Origin: Mixophyes australis
Taxonomy: Eukaryota; Chordata; Amphibia; Anura; Limnodynastidae
Direction: 5' to 3'
Assembly (NCBI GenBank): GCA_036250195.1
Contig: JAVHZZ010000011.1
Coordinates: forward strand, 58,656,919-58,720,918
DNA: 64,000 nt
The translations under genes and the position numbers were made by a program. The notes beneath the pieces were generated by a model. It searched no databases. It was not told the origin of the DNA and saw only the letters and a list, made by a program, of their open reading frames with translations. Shown here in pieces: positions 57,729-64,000 of the stretch; positions within the stretch are counted from its first letter, which is position 1, and each line of letters opens with the position of its first letter.

Positions 57729-58090
57729 GTTCATAAGAATACTGATAGTAGTGGGTAATCACTTGTAAACTAATAGTGTAGCAACTGCCCATTAGGACTT
57801 ATATATATAGAGACTCAAAAATATAAAGGGTATTGTGCCCTTCAGTTATTCCTATGTTAGTTCATAAGAATACTAATGGTAGTGAGTAATCACTTACAAA
57901 CTGATAGTGTAGTAGCTGCCCCTTTAAGACTTCTATATATGAGAATTATGCCCTTCAGTTATTCTTATGTTGGTTCATAAGAATACTAATGGTAGTGGGT
58001 AGTCACTTACAATCTAATAGTGTAGCAACTGCCCATTAAATATGGAGACTCAAGAATATAAAGGGTATTATACCCTTCAGTTAGTTTGAA
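57729..58090. repeat. Tandem ~120-bp repeats in PLE-3 3' region
   Basis: GTTCATAAGAATACT is followed by GTAGTGGGTAATCACTT and GTGTAGCAACTGCCC three times (57729, 57859, 57974). A related pair around AGAGCGCTAATGAT is at 57520-57600. Confidence 0.85.
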
Positions 58091-58383
58091 AAAATGTATC
58101 TGGCCACATATTCAATGCCATATTGCACTTAGTAATGTCACAGGCATTAGTGCAACATATTGAAAGCAAATAATGCCGCTTCTATAATAATCTCACAGAA
58201 GCGCTAATGGTAGTAAATAGTAGCATCCTGATTGTAATGATACTGCCACACTGCTAAAGATGATTTAGTTAGGATGATTACTGACCATAATGAAACTGGC
58301 AACCAGAGAGCTCCGGCGAAATCGCCGCTCACTGACTCCTACTTCCGGGTATGACGTCAAGCGGGACGTCAACTACCCATAAA

Positions 58384-58427
58384 CCCCCCAACGTACGTTT
58401 CACTACATAGAGCTTTATCAAGAGGAA
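58384..58427 (-). ncRNA. Degenerate hammerhead motif in PLE-3
   Basis: The minus strand reads CCTC, TTGATAA (for CTGATGA), a weak stem II GCT/AGT, GAA, palindromic stem III ACGTACGT, T, then GGGG that can pair with CCTC. Two invariant core bases are changed, so it is probably inactive. Its position at the 3' side of the coding region matches PLE-type ribozymes. Confidence 0.45.
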
Positions 58428-58995
58428 CAGATTGTAGACACAAACAGTGTCTTTAAAGGGAAAACAACCAATCGAATGTAAGAATGGTGATAGACAGGGA
58501 AAAGCAACCAATAGGAGATTTTTGCCAAATACAATGGTTACTGATATTCCATACTATATGTATATAGATATAAGCGGAAAATAAAATAAAAATAGAATGA
58601 AATGAAAAATAAAAATTATAAAAATGAAAATATGAATGTGTTATAAAGAAAGGTAAGTGCATATACTATCATATTAAGATATTAATTACATATAGAAGGA
58701 TTATATTTATAGTATAATGAACATGGCTAGCAATCAGATGATATGATAGGAAAAAATCAGATTGATTTATGTAGTGTAAATGGAAACATTAAATAACACC
58801 AGAGATATATGAGAAAAATGCAAAAAAATGTTGATTGTTGAGTAATTCTTATCCATAGATGTAATAAGAAGGAATGTATTAAAGAGATACATATATCAAG
58901 ACATGGTAAAAACCCTAGATATGATCAGATAGCAAGTGAGATATAGTTGATTTTGAAGAGAATGATCTATATTTACAATAAAGATATATGTGCAG

Positions 58996-60260
58996 TCAGC
59001 CAAGAAAACACGCATAGTTGGTATTTTCATTTAAACCATTGGGCATGAGGGAGTCAAGCAGAAATATCCATCTGCTCTCCCTTTGAAGGAGTTGCTTATT
59101 CATGTTGCCCCCTCTTATGCCCAAATGTATCTGTTCTATGGCAAAGACTTCTAAGCCACGAGCTGAGCCTTCATGTTCATTTAAAAAATGCTTGGCTAAT
59201 GTGGTTAATTGTTTGAATCTTTCCTTATCTGTCTTTGCGTTCCTGATAGTACCAATATGCTCAAGGATATGTATTTTCATGGCTCTGCTAGTCATGCCCA
59301 CGTAGTATTTATTACATGGGCACCTAAGGGCATAAATTACGCCCCTAGAATTGCAATTAATGAATTGTTTGATATTGTGTTTATCTCGAAACTTATCCCT
59401 GAATTTATTAATTTTGATCATATATTCACATGCCTTACACCCTCCACACTTAAAAGATCCAGTGATACTAAGAGTGTTTCTCTTGGTTTTACAAAAATGA
59501 CTACGGACAAGTCTGTCCTTCAAGTTTGTAGTTCGTCGCCATGACAGACTTACATTATCATCCAAGACTGTTTTTAAGGTATCATTGTTCAATAAAATTG
59601 GCCAATGTTTCTGTAGTATTTGTCGTATATTCTTCCACTCATGACTGAAAGTACCAATGAACCTGATTTTATTGGATGTAATTTTCAGTGTGGAAGGATA
59701 TAGAAGCTGATCTCGATCTTTGATTTTGGCTTGATAAAAAGCTCTCTTTATAACCCGTTGGCTATAGCCCCTATCGGATAATCTTTGTTTCAACTCTTCA
59801 GATCTTGTTATAAAATCTTTCATATTTGTGCTGTTACGTCTAATGCGTAAAAATTCACCTTTGGGAATATTTTGTATAACTGGGGGATAATGGAAGCTTG
59901 TATTATGTAAAATACTGTTTGTGGCAGTATCCTTACGGTAAAGATCCGTTTCGATCATACCTCCTATACCTTTTTTGATCATAATATCTAAGAAATTAAT
60001 TTTCTCCAGACTCATCTCATGGGTCAGTCTTAGATTGTTCTCATTTGTATTCAAGACTGTGATGAATTGCTCAAAGACAGATGGACTACCCTTCCATAAA
60101 ATGAGAATATCGTCGATGTAACGAATCCACATAATTATGTGGTCAGTAAATTCTCTTAAGTCATCACTAAAAACAATCTCTTTTTCCCACTGACCCAAAT
60201 AGAGGTTTGCGAAAGCTGGTGCACACGCTGCCCCCATAGCTGTTCCTTGGGTCTGGAGGT
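58996..60260 (-). pseudogene. PLE-3 RT catalytic part, linker and GIY-YIG endonuclease
   Basis: The 413-codon frame begins MGAACAPAFANLYLG and has the catalytic WIRYIDDILILWKG, then EKINFLDIMI, a long linker, the cysteine motif FKCGGCKACEYM and the GIY-YIG domain GVIYALRCPCNKYYVGMTSR with the downstream EH. It ends QRESRWIFLLDSLMPNGLNE, the typical end of these proteins. A one-base shift in an A-run (60261-60266, plus strand) separates it from the upstream part; otherwise it is undamaged. Confidence 0.92.
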
Positions 60261-61235
60261 AAAAAATGATCTTGAAATGTGAAGAAATTCTTGGTCAAAA
60301 TGAATTTTAATAATTCAATTAGAAAGTTGCTGAAAGGAGAATCCAGATTAGATTGTAGAAAGTATCTCACAGCCTGAATCCCTACTGAGTGACCAATGCT
60401 CGTAAAAAGACTCTCCACATCACATGTTACCAACCATGTCTCTGAGTCTATTATGACACAATCTAGTAATTTAAGGACATCCATGGTATCCTTTACATAA
60501 GATGGTAAACAAAGAACATATTTTCTTAGATGTACATCTAAAAAGATGTTAGCCTGTTCTGTTAAACTACTAATCCCGGACACGATTGGTCTTCCGGGTG
60601 GAGTCTTTTTGTTTTTATGTATCTTTGGCAAAAGATATAAAGTTGGAATTCTCGGATTGGTCACTTGTAGAAACTCATACTCAGTTTTGTTGATAATCTG
60701 GGATTCAAATGCATTCTTAATGATATTTTCATATTGTTTCTGAAAATCCTCTAGGAGATTTGAAAAAAGGCGGTGGTAGCAAGACGTATCTTTTAATTGG
60801 CGGTGTACCTCTCGCCTGTACATATCTACAGGCCAGATTACAATATTGCCGCCTTTATCCGATGGTTTGATCACCACATCATTCCAAAGTTCCATTTCTT
60901 TTAGACATAACTTCTCTTCTCTGGTAATATTATTTTTAGTGATTACGAAATTAGTTTTTATAGAATCCAAATCTCATGATACCAATTTTTCAAAAACAAT
61001 GATTTCTGGACAATTTATGTCTTTAGGAAAAAACGTAGATTTTTTTCTTACAAATGGGTCTGCGAGTAGAGGTAGAGTTATCCAAATCTGGAATTTGTTC
61101 ACTCATGAGTTGTTCTAATGCATCTACTGCTTCCATTTCCTTGATACTATTGAGAGATTGAACGGATTCAAATGGGTTACCATTGTGACCTAATAACCCT
61201 GATGTATCTTTATTGTAAAAAAGAGATAATTTCAA
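60253..61235 (-). pseudogene. PLE-3 RT N-terminal part
   Basis: The main frame (60970-60167) holds VVIKPSDKGGNIVIWP, LLPKIHKNKKTPPGRPIVSG and LVTCDVESLFTSIGH, the early RT motifs of Penelope-like elements. Upstream, an in-frame TGA near 60975 and a shift in a run of T (61040-61047, plus strand) divide it from a 70-codon N-terminal segment starting at 61235. After the IGH motif the frame drifts out at the A-run near 60261. Confidence 0.88.
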
Positions 61236-61272
61236 TTTGCGAATAAAAAGGTGTAGATCTTTTTCCCAACTA

Positions 61273-61650
61273 AACCATGATAATTAATAATAGATGAACA
61301 CATACCCTAGCTAATTTTCTGGCTCCTCCTTCTGTGGTAGTGTTTTTAACATTTTTGCACTATTTTCACAATGTTTTTCTCTTTTATTTCACTTGTTCAT
61401 TAAGAGGTCTTGTCCAAATCTCAACTGAGATATGTTTTTAAGATATTATTATCAAATCGAATAAAGGCATTTGCCCTGTACAACAAAATTATTACCCTAG
61501 TATTATAACTATTGGTTTTCATCTGAGTGTTTCCCAACTATCATCAGCACATGCTAGCGGCTGTAATACGAGACATTTTTAATTTTATTAATTTTGGATT
61601 AAGAGTGCTCCTAAACCCCATTTCTGTTTCTTCTTCCTTTTTTTGTTGTA
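61273..61650. repeat. PLE-3 right inverted repeat
   Basis: Reverse complement of 56839-57217. It abuts the target duplication directly and lies upstream of the RT frame, where a promoter would be expected. Confidence 0.93.
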
Positions 61651-61665
61651 TCAGCCAGACTCCTA

Positions 61666-62615
61666 GCCACATCTCTTCACCTTCCAGACAGTTTATTCTT
61701 CAGGCAACACAAATCCTCATATATTAACCAATATGTGTATGCGTGCATGTGTGTGTGTGTGTGTGTTCACATTTTAAAACAATACAACAAAAAACAAAAC
61801 AAAACATAAATTTGTCAGCTGTCACATAACACCCTGCTGTCTATTTGACAGCTATGTTCGCCCTGGTGTGACAGCCATGTATAGTCGTGTGTGTAAGTGT
61901 GGACTTTACTAGCAGCTACTTCAGTTGGTAACTGTGTCACTGTATAATGTCCTCTATGTAGTGTCCTACTTATGTGCTGGTATTGCTATAAAAAAGATTT
62001 TTCAGTCAACTCAACGTCGCCCCCTAGACTAGAAAAATGCTGAAGACCAATGTATATCAATCGATTTTCCCTCTGCCAACTCACATGCCATTCTCAGTAC
62101 TTCACATTCAGCTACTTGACTAAGTGAGAAAGACAAAGGGGTCTATTTCTATAACACTTTCTTCAAATATAACAGTATCCAGTACATGTCAGTCTAACAG
62201 TGAAAAAATATAAAACACGAAAATTCTACATTTTCTAGGGTTTCACATTATTTTGTATCTTGTGGCAAAAATCCTATTCCAATGTTCTACACAGAGATGC
62301 ATATCTGTATGTCTAACCTCCAGCAATCCATACATCTACCCTTTGTGCATAAATATAAAGGCACACTTTGTACAGGAGGCACGAAACACAAACAAAAACA
62401 AAACAGATATGCAATCTATAAAACATGAATCGTATTTCCACACCAAAAAACTTTCTGCTTAACATTAGCAGCGTCTATACAAATAACACCAAACCCCTAA
62501 CTGTTTCTGTAACTCATGTCAATCTAGTGTGTATATCCCTGAGTTTGTCTTATGTAAAAAAATGTTTTAGCCCCATTGCTGAGACTTTGTCTATGTCTTT
62601 TCGTATCTATACAAG

Positions 62616-62687
<72 letters not shown>

Positions 62688-64000
62688 CTAGCATAGATGT
62701 AATGAATGAGAAATAAGAAAGCAATGAATAATAGGAATACAAAACTTTGAATACAAGGGTTGGAAAAAAAACATACATGCAGAAAGGGAGATTTTACAGC
62801 AAAAATGACAGCTGGATTGGACTCTATGGGAAAATGGCTGTATTCATTTCACTAATTTCTTTAGCTATTTGCTAAGCTATGACCCCTCCCCATACTTGAC
62901 TAGGGGGCCTTACATCAACCGTGCAATCCAGTGTCGTCCGTCATTTGTTCATTAAGAACTCGGTATCACATTGACTACATACCTCTGCGACGGACTTCCT
63001 GACAGAGAATTATAAAAAATTAACTCTTGATGACTCATCTGAGATACATAAAACGATATTTTGGAGCAAAGTATGTACATACTTCATTTTTGGATAATGA
63101 TTCTCAGCCAAACAAATTATCATGAGTCACTGCAGCCTAAAACAGAGTGTTCCAATGATCTATTGTTAATTAGTCTTTCAAGAGTAATCTTTCTATTTCT
63201 CTATCCCACCCCTTTAAACACTAAGTCTATATTTCTTCTGTGTACCCTTATCTGTGAGAAGAAAAAAACAATATAGTCATCTTTAAACAACAAACGAAAC
63301 AAACATTTTCATTCTTTACCATCGGCCAGCAATCAGAAAAGCAAGCATGTGACAACATAAAACAAACAAGCAAAATCAAAACTCTCTGTCTCTTCATTCA
63401 CTGAAGAATAACTCCTTAGCAGTCTTTTGTGTATTGTTCTAAGGCTATATAGCCTCATTACAGTCAGAGTCAATTAACTAAGACCATTTTTTTGTTTTCT
63501 AGGATTCCTGAGCCATTTGCATAGACACAATTACACTTCCTTTTCCCTGGCTGTACTTTATGCATGGAATAAAAAAAAAGTTTCTTCAGACTGTTTGAAA
63601 AACCTGGTCTCTTTTTTTTTTTCTCTATTGCAGGGTTATTTTCCTAAATTCAATCACACCCACCATACACAAAAAATCAAAAAATAAATATACATTTAAG
63701 TTACTTAGCTTTTAAACCAGAATAGTTACACAGATAGTTACATTTGCTATTTTTATAAGTTGTTTTTTTTTAAATTGTATTTAGTGTTTTATACTTTCCT
63801 GCCTTGCGCTCGCTTCTCTTTGCTTGGCAACACTTACTTCCGCTATGCACGCACTTTTCGCCACGCCTACTTTCGCTGTGCACGCGCTGCCTTGCCATGT
63901 GTTCCCCTCTAGTTGCCACAATTTCAAACAATCATCATGTTCAATTCTCATTTTTGTTGATTTAATCAACCACACTTTATCTCTAACATTATTTAACACC
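61666..64000. other. No recognisable gene
   Basis: Contains a short (GT)n at 61748-61766 and the GA microsatellite listed separately. Open frames are short and without motifs. I see no shared repeats. Confidence 0.5.
62619..62685. repeat. (GA)n microsatellite
   Basis: About 33 uninterrupted AG dinucleotides. The two ORFs across it (RERERE and SLSLSL) are by-products. Confidence 0.97.

Larger units (their letters stand above)
56731..61650 (-). mobile_element. PLE-3: Penelope-like element with inverted repeats
   Basis: A 15-bp target duplication TCAGCCAGACTCCTA stands at 56716-56730 and 61651-61665. Within lie inverted repeats of about 378 bp (56839-57217 and 61273-61650), a minus-strand RT plus GIY-YIG frame (61235-58996) and a 3' region with short tandem repeats and a degenerate hammerhead. 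Repeats of the terminal region in inverted orientation are known from Penelope elements. 108 bases (56731-56838) lie outside the left inverted repeat. As printed it has two frameshifts and one stop. Confidence 0.92.

Noticed and set aside
62425..62778. RERERE and SLSLSL open frames
   Set aside because: Translations of the GA microsatellite.

Overview
The window is vertebrate, repeat-dominated DNA with no host protein-coding gene, tRNA gene or CRISPR array that I can support. Its mixture points to a frog: L2-like LINE tails, several hAT families including short MITEs, Penelope-like elements (PLEs) with GIY-YIG endonuclease, chromodomain Ty3/gypsy elements and a Ty1/copia relic, on an AT-rich background with microsatellites. 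The anuran assignment is an inference from this repertoire; nothing in the sequence proves a species.

Layout. 1-2.48 kb: mostly featureless. 2.49-6.69 kb: a complete hAT element (8-bp target duplication) swollen by 25 tandem copies of a 100-bp repeat. 7.14-12.80 kb: a full Ty3/gypsy element on the minus strand (LTRs, gag, PR, RT, RNase H, integrase, chromodomain; 5-bp target duplication). 12.83-15.26 kb: a PLE-related insertion with a complete-looking hammerhead ribozyme and an LTR-like block. 16.0-17.9 kb: a solo LTR with target duplication, and an inverted partial copy ending in a near-perfect palindrome. 19.05-22.04 kb: a second hAT family (hAT-A), followed by a 203-bp hAT MITE. 23.62-29.77 kb: a 3,073-bp segment duplicated in direct tandem, each copy holding a hAT dimerisation-domain fragment and PLE-like sequence.

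31.2-33.2 kb: a decayed Ty1/copia element on the minus strand carrying two younger hAT MITEs. 33.8-37.1 kb: another hAT-A copy split by a solo gypsy-type LTR. 37.75-38.13 kb: two adjacent palindromic MITEs. 38.4-40.8 kb: a rearranged second copy of the first hAT family, with an L2 fragment inserted in it. 40.8-45.4 kb: a broken PLE split by another solo LTR. 46.49-53.64 kb: a nearly full-length plus-strand Ty3/gypsy element with 1,448-bp LTRs. 54.9-56.04 kb: an L2-like LINE 3' fragment placed head-to-head with the 3' end of 28S rRNA. 56.73-61.65 kb: a well-preserved PLE with 15-bp target duplications and 378-bp inverted repeats. 61.67-64.0 kb: unannotated DNA with one GA microsatellite.

Nesting gives relative ages: the copia relic, PLE-2, hAT-A copy 2 and hAT-1 copy 2 are older than what sits inside them; gypsy-2, PLE-3 and the 3-kb tandem duplication look youngest. 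No element has an undamaged complete coding region as printed, although several of the frameshifts fall in homopolymer runs and could be assembly errors. I found no evidence of a cellular pathway or a new defence system. The most unusual objects are the array-bearing hAT element, the hammerhead ribozyme motifs, the inverted-repeat PLE, the LINE/28S junction and the near-perfect tandem duplication.
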